This document shows positions 11,540 to 27,172 of a DNA stretch of 64,000 nt, in pieces. Under the pieces are notes generated by a model, which made no database searches, was not told the DNA's origin, and worked only from the letters and a program-made list of their open reading frames with translations. A program made the translations under genes and the position numbers. How positions within the stretch are numbered: position 1 is the stretch's first letter; the number at the start of each line of letters is the position of its first letter. This stretch comes from Ilex aquifolium (Eukaryota; Streptophyta; Magnoliopsida; Aquifoliales; Aquifoliaceae): positions 42,399,901-42,463,900 of the forward strand of contig OX637396.1 of assembly GCA_951799425.1 (NCBI GenBank), in the 5' to 3' direction.

Positions 11540-12090
11540 TCAGCTGGGGTTATCCTGAAACTCAGAAACAGGAAGAGTACCCCAAACCTCATATACTGCT
11601 GCACACGTATATATATTATACATATAAGCTTCAAAAAAAAGAATAGAAAAGTACGTACATACCTTGATTTAGATGAATAATACTGAGACAAAAGAGGATC
11701 TAATAAAATTGCAGTCTACTACTTTACAGTATAAATATTGGGGGGAGTGGCTGAAAATGGTGGGGAAGGTGCGCTAGAGCAGGGAGTAGGGACATGGACG
11801 CCAAGATTAAGGCGGACGGTGTAAGTGTTTGCTAAGGCAATAATAGGGGCTTGACCATATAGAGTTGGATTTTGCAACTCAATACAGGTAACTCCGCCAA
11901 TTGAGCCTCTATCCAATGTGTTTTTTTTCCTTGAAATTGTAGTTAGTGAAATCAATTTGATTGTTTAATATTAATTTCGATATATCAAACACAAAAATAA
12001 TAATTATATATATTTACGAAATTCAGTTAGTCCAACCCAAAAATATTGCAGTACCGACCAAAACAGTTGAACGTGTGGATCTAAAACTTA
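11540..12090. other. Upstream region of the small membrane protein gene; nothing else recognised
   Basis: AT-rich. An open minus-strand frame at 11719-11955 has ordinary composition but no start context, splice continuity or family I recognise, so it is not called a gene. Confidence 0.3.
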
Positions 12091-12162
12091 ATGTGGCTTA
12101 GGGAGACCGGTACCTCCTTAAAAACTTAATAAGATAAAAGTACATTTTTTAAAATAATTGGG

Positions 12163-12628
12163 ATAGTGCATACCTAATTGACAACTTTTATATTTCCAAT
12201 ATCTAAATATTAGAATGTGAGACTTTCAAGATTTCTTTTGATATTTGCATATCATTTGATTTTTGAAATTTCATATATATATACACACACACGTGTATAT
12301 ATGTATATATAAAATAGTAACATCAAACAATAACACTCTCAAAAAAATAATAATAGCATCAAACAGTAACACACTAAACAAAAAAATAGTAACATCACAC
12401 ACTCAACAAAAAAATAGTAACATCAAACAGTAACACGCTCAACAAAAAAAATAATAACATCAAACAGTAATATGCTCAACAAAAAAATAGTAACATCAAA
12501 CATTTATTAAATTTTTAATTAAGTTTTTTATTGAGTATGTTACTGTTTGATGTTACTATTTTTTTGTTAAATGTGTTACTGTTTGATGTTACTATTTTTT
12601 TGTTAAATGTGTTACTGTTTGATGTTAC

Positions 12629-12662
<34 letters not shown>

Positions 12663-12772
12663 AAATTTCAAAATTCAAATGATACACAAATATCAAAAGG
12701 AATCTTGAAAGTCTCATATTCTAATATTTCGATATTGAAAATATAAAAACTATCAATTAGGTATGCACTATT
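12163..12772. repeat. Long fold-back inverted repeat, about 610 bp
   Basis: The left arm from 12163 (ATAGTGCATACCTAATTGA) matches the complement of the right arm ending near 12772. The match continues through a TATTAGAATRTGAGACTTTC block, a CA/TG microsatellite and several copies of TAGTAACATCAAACAGTAAC (left) against GTTACTGTTTGATGTTACTA (right). The centre is near 12515. Weaker inverted similarity reaches about 12105 and 12885. The transcript of either strand would fold into one long hairpin. Probably a fold-back MITE; no target duplication was settled, because a second element (12890-13207) interrupts the right flank. Confidence 0.7.
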
Positions 12773-12889
12773 TATAGTAGGGGTAATTATGGAATATATT
12801 TTAGAAAAAATTTGAAAATGTTTTAAAATGTGTACTTATTGACAACTATTTGATGAAAAATAAGACTTAAAGGAGAACAAGTTTGAAGG

Positions 12890-13207
12890 TAGAGCTGTTA
12901 ATCAAACTGAGCTACTCGAACTTGGCTTGAGTTCGGCTCGTTCAAGCTCGGTTCGTTTTCTAAACGAGCTCAAGCTTGAACAAGTTTTTAAGCTCGTTTA
13001 AAAAACAAGCCCTAGAAGCTCGGCTCAAATTCGACAGGCTCGACTCGTTTATGTGCAAATATTCGGGCTTGGCTCGGGTTTGGCTCGAGCTTGGCTCGTT
13101 CAAGCTCGGCTCGTTTCCTAAACGAGCCGAACTTGAACAATTTTTTAAGCTCGATTGAGAAACAAGCTTTTTAAGCTCGGCTCGGACTCGTTCGACTAAC
13201 AACCCTA
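12890..13207. mobile_element. hAT-type MITE, 318 bp, perfect 8-bp TSD
   Basis: Flanked by TTTGAAGG at 12882-12889 and 13208-13215. Termini TAGAGCTGTTAATC and, complemented, TAGGGTTGTTAGTC form the inverted repeat. The body is rich in repeated GAGCTCG/CGAGCC words in both orientations. An 8-bp duplication with TAGRG ends fits the hAT superfamily. No transposase. Confidence 0.8.
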
Positions 13208-13215
13208 TTTGAAGG

Positions 13216-13777
13216 TGATACTTTAAGCCAAATATATTTTTAAAAAAAGTACTTACATCCTATTATCTCAAACTTAATTTGGATTGCATTAGATGCAAGC
13301 CTGTGATGTTGTTGCAACGTTAGAATCAATAAGGTGGTGCAATGTCCAATAACCACAATCAAATAGACTTTAATGTTTAGACCCCACCCTCTCTGTTCAC
13401 AACCAAACTAAAAATAAAAAAAATGCTTAGCCGCTAAATTTTTGCATTTACGTAATTAACCCGGATCATCGTTTGGACCCCACATTCCATCCTTCGTCCT
13501 CATCCGGTCATTCCCTTTCTTTTACAAAGATTATCCACCCAAGTCCTAGCCATCTCTGTTTCTCTATACTGTATCTACAGATATAGATGATTTATTTGCC
13601 TTCTTCTCTCTCTCTCTCTCTCCCAATTCTGCAATAGATTTTATATACAGAGAAATACAGCCACTATAATTTCCTTTTAACTTTAATATAGGAGAGGATT
13701 TTTTGTAGAGCAGCATTTTGCGGGGAATTTTCTGACAACCTTACGAGAATTTGTGTAATCGGACGACGGCGAAGAAA
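13216..13777 (+). promoter_or_regulatory. Promoter and leader region of the CIPK9-like gene
   Basis: No gene. A CT microsatellite (about 13603-13622) lies some 155 bases upstream of the ATG, a common core-promoter or leader feature in plants. No clear TATA box was fixed. Confidence 0.4.
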
Positions 13778-18878
<5,101 letters not shown>

Positions 18879-19203
18879 TCTATCTGTGTGTGTTTGTGCG
18901 CGATTGTTGTAGAGATCAATCATTATGACACTTTTGTTTGTTGGTGCAGGTATTAGCCCATTGCACACATGAAATGACACATCAACCTCAGAAGTATACA
19001 ATGTACGGTGTTTCATGGAAGTCATAGATGTGAAGAAATTAGCAGCATGTGTGGTTGGTTTAATCCTGATTTTGGAGTTCCATTTCATTTCCAGCCTTAA
19101 CAATATATTCTAAATAATCATTACAAGGTGAATCTGTTGGTGTTGGGGAACAGATATGATTTATCAATTTATGATATCCTCTTATCACAATGAAAGAAGG
19201 CAT

Positions 19204-19467
19204 GATTCATTTTTTTTTTGTTATGGAAAAAATGGTGAGGGCAAAAGAGAGCGCACATAGACTACTTCAATAGGCTCTCATTGATGGGACTATGAGGCTC
19301 TTAACCGCATTCGTTACTCCTCTCGGAATGAATTTAACTAGGCTAGCATAGCGGTCAACTACCGAATCTCAATATAGACTCTAAGACTTGAACCTCTAAC
19401 TTGATGATGAGAAGTTCAATCAGTATCTCACTGAGTCATCCCACTTGGTGGTAGGTACGATTCATTT
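19204..19467 (-). mobile_element. tRNA-derived SINE, minus strand, with TSDs
   Basis: The element proper is 19213-19456, flanked by GATTCATTT at 19204-19212 and 19459-19467. Read on the minus strand it starts with a tRNA-like head (box-A-like TGACTCAGTGAG and box-B-like GGTTCAAGTCT) and ends with a GCCCTCACC block followed by a weak tail. Its body matches the plus-strand copy at 21377-21624: both contain GCTATGCTAGC and GAGCCT...GATCCCA-type blocks. Pol III promoter boxes plus TSDs identify a SINE. Confidence 0.75.
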
Positions 19468-19559
19468 GAATAGTCGTCGTATTTTGCAATAGATTATCAA
19501 GTGGGTTTCATTTTCATCTGCAAATCTCCACGTGATGCACCGGACCGGGCATTGTTCCC

Positions 19560-20345
19560 TCTTTGCTACACTAAGCATCATGTATTAACAAGGGATCTAT
19601 TTATATAAAATGGGTTACACTCTCTAAAATAATTACTTGAACAATGACTAGGTAAAACTCAGGAAAGAGACATTTGTTTACCTGACAACTCGACGAACTC
19701 TTAGTAAAATCTCTTTAGCAGCTGGGAACATTGAGGAGAAAATATTTTGATGATACTCAAAATTTGGCTAAGGTTGAGCTCGGTCGTCCAGCTCTACAAA
19801 TCTGAGTTTGAACATATCGATCAACCAGAGGCGTTCAGGTCGGGCTCCCCAAATAATAACACCATCGTGGGAACAATCAAGATGACAGTTGATACCCACT
19901 AGAGTGCTACGCATCAATCGTGACAATCCTGCATTCAGGCAAGAAAGTCGCAACCACCTCAGCACTATCTACGGTGACTGCGTAACAGACGCGTCCGTTA
20001 CAAAAAAAAAAGGCAAGGATCACGCCAGGAAATTAGGCAAGGCCTTTGAAGGCTATAAAATAAGAGGCATGTCACTCACAATGAGGGACAGACAACTAGT
20101 TTGAACAAATACCTTGTGTAATCTTCCTCTTTGTCAATAAATTCTTCCCCATGAGTAAGAGACTCCTTTAAGAGTGAATTAGCCGAGCTCTCGAATTGGT
20201 GAACTACTATAAACTTTCTATCTGTGATTCCTTATTATATGTTCAATCCTTAAGAGCCTAGGAGCTTTGACTGGATTTTTCAGTGATTCTCTAATCCCTA
20301 AAAAATCACAACTTTGCTCAATTTTGCAACACACACCATCATTTA
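19560..20345. mobile_element. Degenerate LTR-retrotransposon-like sequence
   Basis: Non-coding and more GC-balanced than its surroundings. Two TATA-like motifs (about 19600 and CTATAAAATAAG near 20054) sit in LTR-like settings. No paired termini or target duplications were found, so the limits are approximate. Confidence 0.35.
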
Positions 20346-20354
20346 ATATAATGG

Positions 20355-21106
20355 TGATGAGGATAGGTTTTCTGGGCCTGGGCCGCCATGACAGCCGAGC
20401 CCAGTATGCCCTGAAAATCCAGAATGTAGACTTTGTAGCCTAAAAGAAATGGTCACAACCAGCCCACATCGAGAGCAGAGGGCCTAAGGGACCAAAGAGC
20501 CAACAGCCCAGCCCTGATCCGAATCTCAGCCCATAACCTAAGGTGAGCCCTGTTACGCCACGTGTTCCAAGGACAAGGGGAACCAGCTCTGATCCCTCAG
20601 AGTTACGCCCTGCAAAAGGTAGAGAGAAGTGGTGCCAAACAATCCAAGATGGTCGTGGGCGCAGCACCGCCGGTGGGCAGAAAGGCTTGCAGGGAAAAGA
20701 CGAAAGGTCCCCACAAGATCAGGAAAAAGAAGAAGAAGAGCAAGAAACCCTAGGGAAAGGCACCATATAAATAGAACAGTAGAAGCAGGGAGGGGGGATC
20801 GACTCCTGAGCCTTCTTCCTGACCTTCTTTCTCGTATTTTGCTCTTGATCCTAGAACACCCAGATAAGAAAGGCTCCATAGCGGCCCCGTGCCTATAATT
20901 CTCTTATAATCATTTGAGATCAATATATTTCACCAAGGAGCAAGAGCCTCCATTACAGTGAATGTAGCCCAAGTCCATCGGTTAGGGTGAACCACTTACA
21001 TTATTTGTTTGCCATTGCATGACATCAGTTTTCTTAAGCCTATCCCGTAAAACCCAACAGAGCCACCTCAGGCTGGGCCTGAGAGATTAATTCTCAGACA
21101 TCATCA
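20355..21106 (+). mobile_element. Solo LTR, 752 bp, perfect 5-bp TSD
   Basis: Begins TGATGAGGATAGG and ends CAGACATCATCA, so the termini are TGATGA...TCATCA. Flanked by AATGG at 20350-20354 and 21107-21111. A TATA box (CCATATAAATAG, about 20763) sets the plus orientation. No internal domain or second LTR is nearby, so it is the product of LTR-LTR recombination. Open frames within it are shadows. Confidence 0.8.
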
Positions 21107-21364
21107 AATGGTTATACATTATTATCTTCACGTGGTGTTTTTAACTAAATATAAATAAATATGTAGGACTAGTGGATTCTATTAATTTCTGTAACCACAA
21201 AAACTTCTACATTTGATTAGTGGAGTTTACGTGTCCTACTTATTTATTTATTATTCATCGATGCACTATATAACAGTAATAACGTGATGTAATCGTTATA
21301 TGAATATTTATTTGAACATCAAGATGTTGTGGTTGTAGAGGATGAGTCACTTAAGCATTTATTG

Positions 21365-21636
21365 AAGTGGGAAAGAAGATAACCACTGAGTAGGGTGGTC
21401 CAGTGGTAGTATCGGCCTTACTCCTCACCCAGAAGTTGGGAGTTCGAGTCCTGGAGTCTCCATTAAAGTTCGGTGGTTGGTCGCTATGCTAGCGTAGCTA
21501 AGTCTGATTTTGAGAGGTGTTCCAGGCGCGGTCAGGAGCCTTATGATCCCACCCGTGAGGGCCTAACGGGGTGGTCGCTGGGAGCTCTTCCTTGCCCTCA
21601 CCCCTTTTTTTTCTCAACAAAAAAAAGTGGGAAAGA
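21365..21636 (+). mobile_element. tRNA-derived SINE, plus strand, 12-bp TSD
   Basis: The element proper is 21377-21624. Target duplications AAGTGGGAAAGA lie at 21365-21376 and 21625-21636. The head is tRNA-like: box A TGGTCCAGTGG (21396-21406) and box B GTTCGAGTCC (21442-21451), with about 35 bases between them. The tail is T8-CTCAAC-A-rich. It is related to the reverse copy at 19213-19456 and looks younger: TSDs perfect, boxes better preserved. Confidence 0.82.
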
Positions 21637-21968
21637 CTACACTATTAAAGGTAGTATTGTACCAAAAAATATATTTTTTTAAGGTTAAGTTATAATTTTT
21701 TAAAGTATAAATTATAATTTATAAAAGACATGATTGATCCCAAAAATATTGTGATCAATTATGAAATTTATAATTTTTTGAGAAATTTAATGATTGATTA
21801 TGAATTATTTCAAACAATTATAATTTTAAGTTTAAAAGATGTAACTTGACTATTTGAAACGGTAACTTTGGTATGGTCTTAAATTTATTTTCAGTATCAT
21901 AGAATTAGGCATGTAGAAGTTGGTCAGACAAATTCCTAATGTGTGATAGATGTTTGTCATATAATTAA

Positions 21969-22537
21969 GGGGAAATTTCATTTTACCCCCTTGTGGTTTG
22001 ACCTATTTGCACATTACCTCCCTTAGGTTTTAAAATGACACTTAACCCCCATATGGTTGATGGACCAAAATGCACGGTTAATTTTTTCATCTATTTTAAC
22101 GATCGGTGTATCTCACGCGCATGTTAATTTTTGATTCATGTTTTGTTTTTTGGAAAAAAAATGGAATTGAGATGTTGAATTACAATTTTTGAGTTGTGTT
22201 GAGGTTGAATTGAGAAGATGCACTTGCATGTATGGTGCAGGCGGTGGGCTGCTGTGGATGATGGAGTTATGAATGTCGAAGTTCAAGAAGGCCTGAGATG
22301 CCAGATTTAACGGTGACGACGATGATGGCTAGGGTGTCGGAGTTATTTTGGGATAATTTTTTTTTAAAAATTAAAAGATAAATTGATGGATATTAAGGTC
22401 ATTTTAATGTAAAAGTTAACAGAGTTAATGGTGCATTTTGGTCCATCAACTACAATGGGGTTAAGTGCTATTTTAGAACCTGAGAGAGGTGATATGCAAA
22501 TAAGTCAAAGCAGAAGGAGGTAAAATGAAGTTTCCCC
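21969..22537. mobile_element. Mutator-type MITE with about 115-bp TIRs
   Basis: Starts GGGGAAATTTCATTTTACC and ends with the near complement GGTAAAATGAAGTTTCCCC. The arms match for about 115 bases, including a GATGGACCAAAATGCAC block on both sides. The flanks TATAATTAA (21960-21968) and TACAATTAA (22538-22546) match at 8 of 9. The middle (about 22110-22370) is non-coding. Confidence 0.7.
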
Positions 22538-22546
22538 TACAATTAA

Positions 22547-23239
22547 TTAAGTCTTATGGAAAGTAGGTTACTGCTACATGTTGGGAGTTGCTCATTTAAT
22601 GTAATGAAGGCACCACATAAATGAACTGGCAAAACTCAATAGCTGTGACCATCTAACCAACCGGCTCCACCTAAGTGGGCGATGATATGAAATCACTTGC
22701 AATTGTCATCATCACAATCCACACTACATATACATATATATATATATAACTGTGATGGTTTTTTTTTTTGATTCTTGAAGATTGACTTATGGATAGAAAA
22801 ATTAAAAACGCAATAATCTCATACAGACCCAAAACCTCTTACGTGGTGCTTTCAAATTATGAAAAAAAATTCCAGGTCAATTAGCTGTAGTTGGAAGTGG
22901 GCTTATCTGGTATTAAACAGAAAAAAATAAATAAAAAAAGTGAAGTTATCCCGTTCAGATTTGTACTTAGGACAGGTTTGGCGTTGACTCCCCCCACCAT
23001 TGATTGTTTCTGGATGGCCAATTTACCAACGCCCACCGGCCTTTAATATACCTCCCAACCCCCTCCCACTCCCTTACGCTTACGCACATAGAATTATGGA
23101 AAACCCTCTCCTCTCCTCGTCAAGAATAATGATTTATAATTTTATCCACCTAACTATAATTTTTATCTAATTTATCCACCTAACTATAATTTATAAAGTT
23201 ATATAATTTTAATAAAAAAGTTAACAATTGCTGTTATAA
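22547..23239. other. AT-rich spacer, no gene seen
   Basis: Holds a short TA microsatellite (about 22728-22748) and a 28-base direct repeat of TTATCCACCTAACTATAATTT type (about 23138-23196). Nothing coding. Confidence 0.4.
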
Positions 23240-23248
23240 TAATATTAT

Positions 23249-24094
23249 GGAAAAATTTCAGTTACACCCTTTTTAATTTATCATATCTTCAAAGACATCT
23301 CATTTATTATTAAAAACATCACTGACACTCATTGTAGTTTATATTTTAACTTCATTGACACCCCCGGTCATTAAACCACTATTTATAATAAAAATAAATT
23401 ATCTCAAATACCGAAATTATCCATACATAAACTTCAAATAATCTTTCTACATAAAATTCGAGCTGATTAAAATTTATTTTTCTACATATTAAAATTCGAG
23501 TTGATTGAATTTTTTTTCTACATATTAAAATTGGAGTCAATTTAAATTCGATGAAGTTTAATACATAAAAAACTTAGAAAATTGAAAGGGTCTCATTGAA
23601 GATATATTTATCTAGAAGGGGTATGGATGAAGTTTTTCTTAAAATATTTCATAGGCAATGTAGTAAAATTACATTCTAATTAACACCTTTAATTTGATAG
23701 GGGTGTAAGTAGTTTAATACATAAAAAACTTAGAAAATTGAAAGGGTCTCATTGAAGATATATTTATCTAGAAGGGGTATGGATGAAGTTTTTCTTAAAA
23801 TATTTCATAGGCAATGTAGTAAAATTACATTCTAATTAACACCTTTAATTTGATAGGGGTGTAAGTAGTTTAATACATAAAAAACTTAGAAAATTGAAAG
23901 GGTCTCATTGAAGATATATTTATCTAGAAGGGGTATGGATGAAGTTTTTCTTAAAATATTTCATAGGCAATGTAGTAAAATTACATTCTAATTAACACCT
24001 TTAATTTGATAGGGGTGTAAGTAAAGATTCAAAAAATAAAAGAGATATTCTTGAAGATATGATAAATTAAAAAGTGTGTGACTGAAATTTTTTC
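23249..24094. mobile_element. Mutator-type MITE, 846 bp, perfect 9-bp TSD
   Basis: Left end GGAAAAATTTCAGTTACACC; the complemented right end is GAAAAAATTTCAGTCACAC. Both continue TTTTTAATTTATCATATCTTC. Flanked by TAATATTAT at 23240-23248 and 24095-24103. Its interior carries the perfect 156-bp triplication. Confidence 0.75.
23555..24022 (+). repeat. Perfect head-to-tail triplication of a 156-bp unit
   Basis: Three units start at 23555, 23711 and 23867 (AGTTTAATACATAAAAAAC each time). Read line by line they appear identical, so the expansion is recent or is being homogenised. The unit is non-coding and lies in the right half of the MITE. Confidence 0.9.
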
Positions 24095-24369
24095 TAATAT
24101 TATTATCGAAATATATCACTATAAAATATTATTAAATCAACAAGCATTACTAGCATTCATTCATGTATAAGCAGCCCTAATAAAACAGCACGTGGGTCCC
24201 TTGACACAAAATATAAGGTTTAGTCGATGTGGAAACATGGAATTGAAATCTAACAAGAGAATGCATGTCTTACAAAACTCTTTTAAGATGGCTTGAACGA
24301 AATCTCAATTCCTCACATGGCCACTTGGTCAATAACCCCACCTTAACAACAGTACAACACAACCCTACC

Positions 24370-24376
24370 TATATAT
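24370..24376 (+). promoter_or_regulatory. Possible TATA box of the KCS gene
   Basis: TATATAT lies about 440 bases upstream of the KCS ATG. If used, the leader would carry several short upstream ATG frames (near 24409, 24488 and 24507) and the GA repeat at about 24796-24812. Position-based guess. Confidence 0.3.
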
Positions 24377-24812
24377 CAAGACTTTTTTCCTGCGGGACTC
24401 ATAGGAGGATGTTTTTTTAATATTTTTTTTAACATTTTTGGCCATTCTCTATTCATTTGGGTTTGGTAGGTGAGCTATCATCTCTCCATGTCACTCAACT
24501 ATTAAATGAAGACCATCAATCCAGCTTTGTTGCAACTATCTGCTGGTTGGTTCTACTAATCTTGTTTCTCTCTCCTATTCTCTCCTTTAAAGCTTTCTCT
24601 TTTCTCTCCTCGGTCCTCACACCCAACTACAAATCCCCAAGCGTGTTGGGCTTGCTTTCATCTCTGCAATTATTTTTTCTTGGAGGTTTAATCGGTTCAG
24701 CTTCTTTTAGACTCCTCCAACCAATTTCACACCTTCTTGTTTAAGAACCAAAAAACAAGCACGGCAACTACGTACGTACACACCAAATTAACACAGAGAG
24801 AGAGAGAGAGAG

Positions 24813-26411
24813 ATGGATAGTATAGAGATGGACAAGGAGAGATTGACGGCAGAGATGGCGTTTAAGGATTCATCCTCTGTCGTCATCAAAATTCGGACAG
24901 GTTTGCCGGACTTTTTACAGTCTGTAAAGCTAAAATACGTGAAGTTAGGGTATGGCTATTCATGCAACCCCGCCACCGTTTTGATGTTCCTTGTGGTTTT
25001 ACCCTTGTCCATAGCCACTCTCATTCAACTCACCGGTCTAAGATTCGACCGGGTTTCAGATATATGGACTAGTCAAACCGTCTCACTTGATAATACAGCC
25101 ACTACACTAACCGGTTCCATCGTTCTGATGTTCCTGTTAGGCTTATACTGGGCCAAGCGCCCCAGACCCGTCTACCTCGTGGACTTTGCTTGTTACAAAC
25201 CGGAAGATGAACGGAAAATGTCGACTGAATCATTCTTGAAGATGACAGAAGACAGCGGTGCATTTGAGGAAGACACGGTTCAATTCCAAAGACGAATCGC
25301 AGCCCGGTCCGGTCTAGGTGATGAGACATATCTACCTAGAGGGATTACGTCTACACCGCCAAATTTGTGCATGAAAGAAGCCCGGTTGGAGGCCGAGGCG
25401 GTCATGTTCGGAGCACTCGACGCACTGTTCAGCAAAACTGGGGTTGAACCGAATGATATCGGAATTGTGATCGTAAATTGCAGCCTATTCAATCCAACCC
25501 CATCTCTCTCCTCCATGATCGTCAACCATTACAAGCTTCGACCCGATATTAAGAGCTACAACCTCGGCGGAATGGGCTGCAGTGCAGGCCTTATCTCAAT
25601 CGACCTCGCAAACCACCTCCTGAAAGCCAACCCCAACACATACGCAGTAGTTGTGAGTACTGAAAACATCACACTCAATTGGTACTTTGGTAATGAGCGT
25701 TCTATGCTTCTTTGCAACTGTATCTTCCGTATGGGTGGAGCAGCCATGCTTCTTTCAAACAAAGCTCGAGACCGTGCCCGGTCCAAGTATGAGCTGGTCC
25801 ACACGGTTCGAACCCATAAAGGCGCAGATGAAAATAGCTACAACTGTGTGTACCAAAGAGAAGATGAGACAGGTACAGTAGGTGTTTCACTTGCTCGTGA
25901 GTTAATGGCGGTGGCAGGTGACGCTCTTAAAACGAACATAACTACACTGGGCCCTCTGGTCTTGCCATTATCAGAACAATTTATGTTTTTTGTTACGTTG
26001 GTTCGGAAAAAGGTTTTCAGAGCTAAGGTGAAGCCATATATACCCAATTTTAAGTTAGCTTTTGAGCACTTTTGCATACATGCGGGTGGTCGAGCTGTGC
26101 TGGACGAGTTGCAGAAAAATTTACAACTCACCGAGTGGCACATGGAGCCTTCAAGAATGACTCTGCACCGCTTTGGGAACACATCGAGCAGCTCGTTGTG
26201 GTATGAATTGGCTTACACGGAGGCAAAAGGCCGTGTTTCAAGAGGCGACCGGGTATGGCAGATTGCGTTTGGGTCAGGTTTCAAGTGTAACAGCGCGGTT
26301 TGGAAGGCCCTAAGGGAGATTTCTGCTACTGATCAGTGCAATGGTATTGGTAATGGTAACCCCTGGGCTGACTCGGTCCACAGGTATCCCGTTAAGGTCC
26401 CCGTTACATAG
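24813..26411 (+). CDS. 3-ketoacyl-CoA synthase (KCS11-like), 532 aa, intronless
   Basis: Condenses malonyl-CoA with long-chain acyl-CoA, the first and chain-length-setting step of very-long-chain fatty acid elongation in the ER, feeding waxes, suberin and sphingolipids. Two N-terminal membrane segments (about 53-74 and 99-114) precede [15 protein letters not shown]. The FAE1/chalcone-synthase-like core then has Cys256 in GGMGCSAG, His423 in [11 protein letters not shown] and Asn456 in RFGNTSSSS, the catalytic triad. C-terminal [11 protein letters not shown] is intact. The segments MKEAR-EAE-VMFGA and [13 protein letters not shown] resemble KCS11 among Arabidopsis members, but orthology needs a tree. 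It has a Gly/Asn-rich stretch near 508-516. The single exon is usual for this family. The ATG follows a GA repeat and starts the conserved N terminus. It appears functional. Confidence 0.96.
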   Translation: MDSIEMDKERLTAEMAFKDSSSVVIKIRTGLPDFLQSVKLKYVKLGYGYSCNPATVLMFLVVLPLSIATLIQLTGLRFDRVSDIWTSQTVSLDNTATTLTGSIVLMFLLGLYWAKRPRPVYLVDFACYKPEDERKMSTESFLKMTEDSGAFEEDTVQFQRRIAARSGLGDETYLPRGITSTPPNLCMKEARLEAEAVMFGALDALFSKTGVEPNDIGIVIVNCSLFNPTPSLSSMIVNHYKLRPDIKSYNLGGMGCSAGLISIDLANHLLKANPNTYAVVVSTENITLNWYFGNERSMLLCNCIFRMGGAAMLLSNKARDRARSKYELVHTVRTHKGADENSYNCVYQREDETGTVGVSLARELMAVAGDALKTNITTLGPLVLPLSEQFMFFVTLVRKKVFRAKVKPYIPNFKLAFEHFCIHAGGRAVLDELQKNLQLTEWHMEPSRMTLHRFGNTSSSSLWYELAYTEAKGRVSRGDRVWQIAFGSGFKCNSAVWKALREISATDQCNGIGNGNPWADSVHRYPVKVPVT

Positions 26412-27163
26412 AATGGTCCACGTGGACTATCCCCTCCCAGTCCCAGAGCAGATTCACCACCACAGAAAGACATAGATGATGATCTGTGGAATCCTTAGTT
26501 TTCTTTTTCTTTTAAATTAAGACAAAAATGTTTGGGTGGTCAAGGCATGCATGGTTATAAAACTGGGAAGCAACAAATCCAAACTACAACAATTGGTGTG
26601 ATTATAGTTATCGAAAAATCTTGTTATTGTTGTTGTAATCTTTTTATTGTTGTGGGATTATAATGACTAGTATTTATTTAGGTGACCTAATCATATACGT
26701 AGTTAAAGAATCTTTTGAATTTAAGAGGATCTAAATTCATCGTTTTTACTGTTAATTTCCATGCCAGGAAGGACTACAACAATTGGGGATTCTACATTAC
26801 AATACCAATTTTTATATATATATATAATATGTTACGTAAATACATTTCATGATTGAACACTACTTTTTTTTTTGGTTTGTCGGGAGTTAAGTTGATCATC
26901 CTATTTCATAGTCTAACAAGTTAACATTCAATGCCCTCTTTTAGCTTAAAAAAAAAGCAATACTTGTATTTAAATTTCGATTTATTTATTAATAGTGTTA
27001 TGTTAGATCTATTCATTTACGTAATAAATAATTTAAAAAAGATTTAAATTCTCTATTTTTATGTCATATATTCATATCGTATGGAAATGTCTTATCGTAC
27101 TTATATTTACCAAGGTTGGTGAGCATTCAAGTATGAACTTTAATGCTGAGACTGTGAGTGAGA
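26412..27163 (+). other. KCS 3' region and AT-rich spacer
   Basis: Contains the presumed KCS 3' UTR, a TA microsatellite (about 26815-26828) and no other recognised feature. Confidence 0.4.
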
Positions 27164-27172
27164 TTATATTTA

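Noticed and set aside
11719..11955. 78-codon minus-strand frame
   Set aside because: No family, no splice support; surrounding sequence looks intergenic.
20440..20898. Overlapping frames on both strands
   Set aside because: All lie inside a solo LTR with clear termini and TSD.
21391..21460. tRNA-like sequence with A and B boxes
   Set aside because: It does not fold as a full tRNA, and it is the head of a 248-bp SINE with target duplications; a related copy exists at 19213-19456.
24457..24744. Hydrophobic 95-codon frame before KCS
   Set aside because: It would need a TTG start, lies in the presumed KCS leader and is a pyrimidine-rich artefact.
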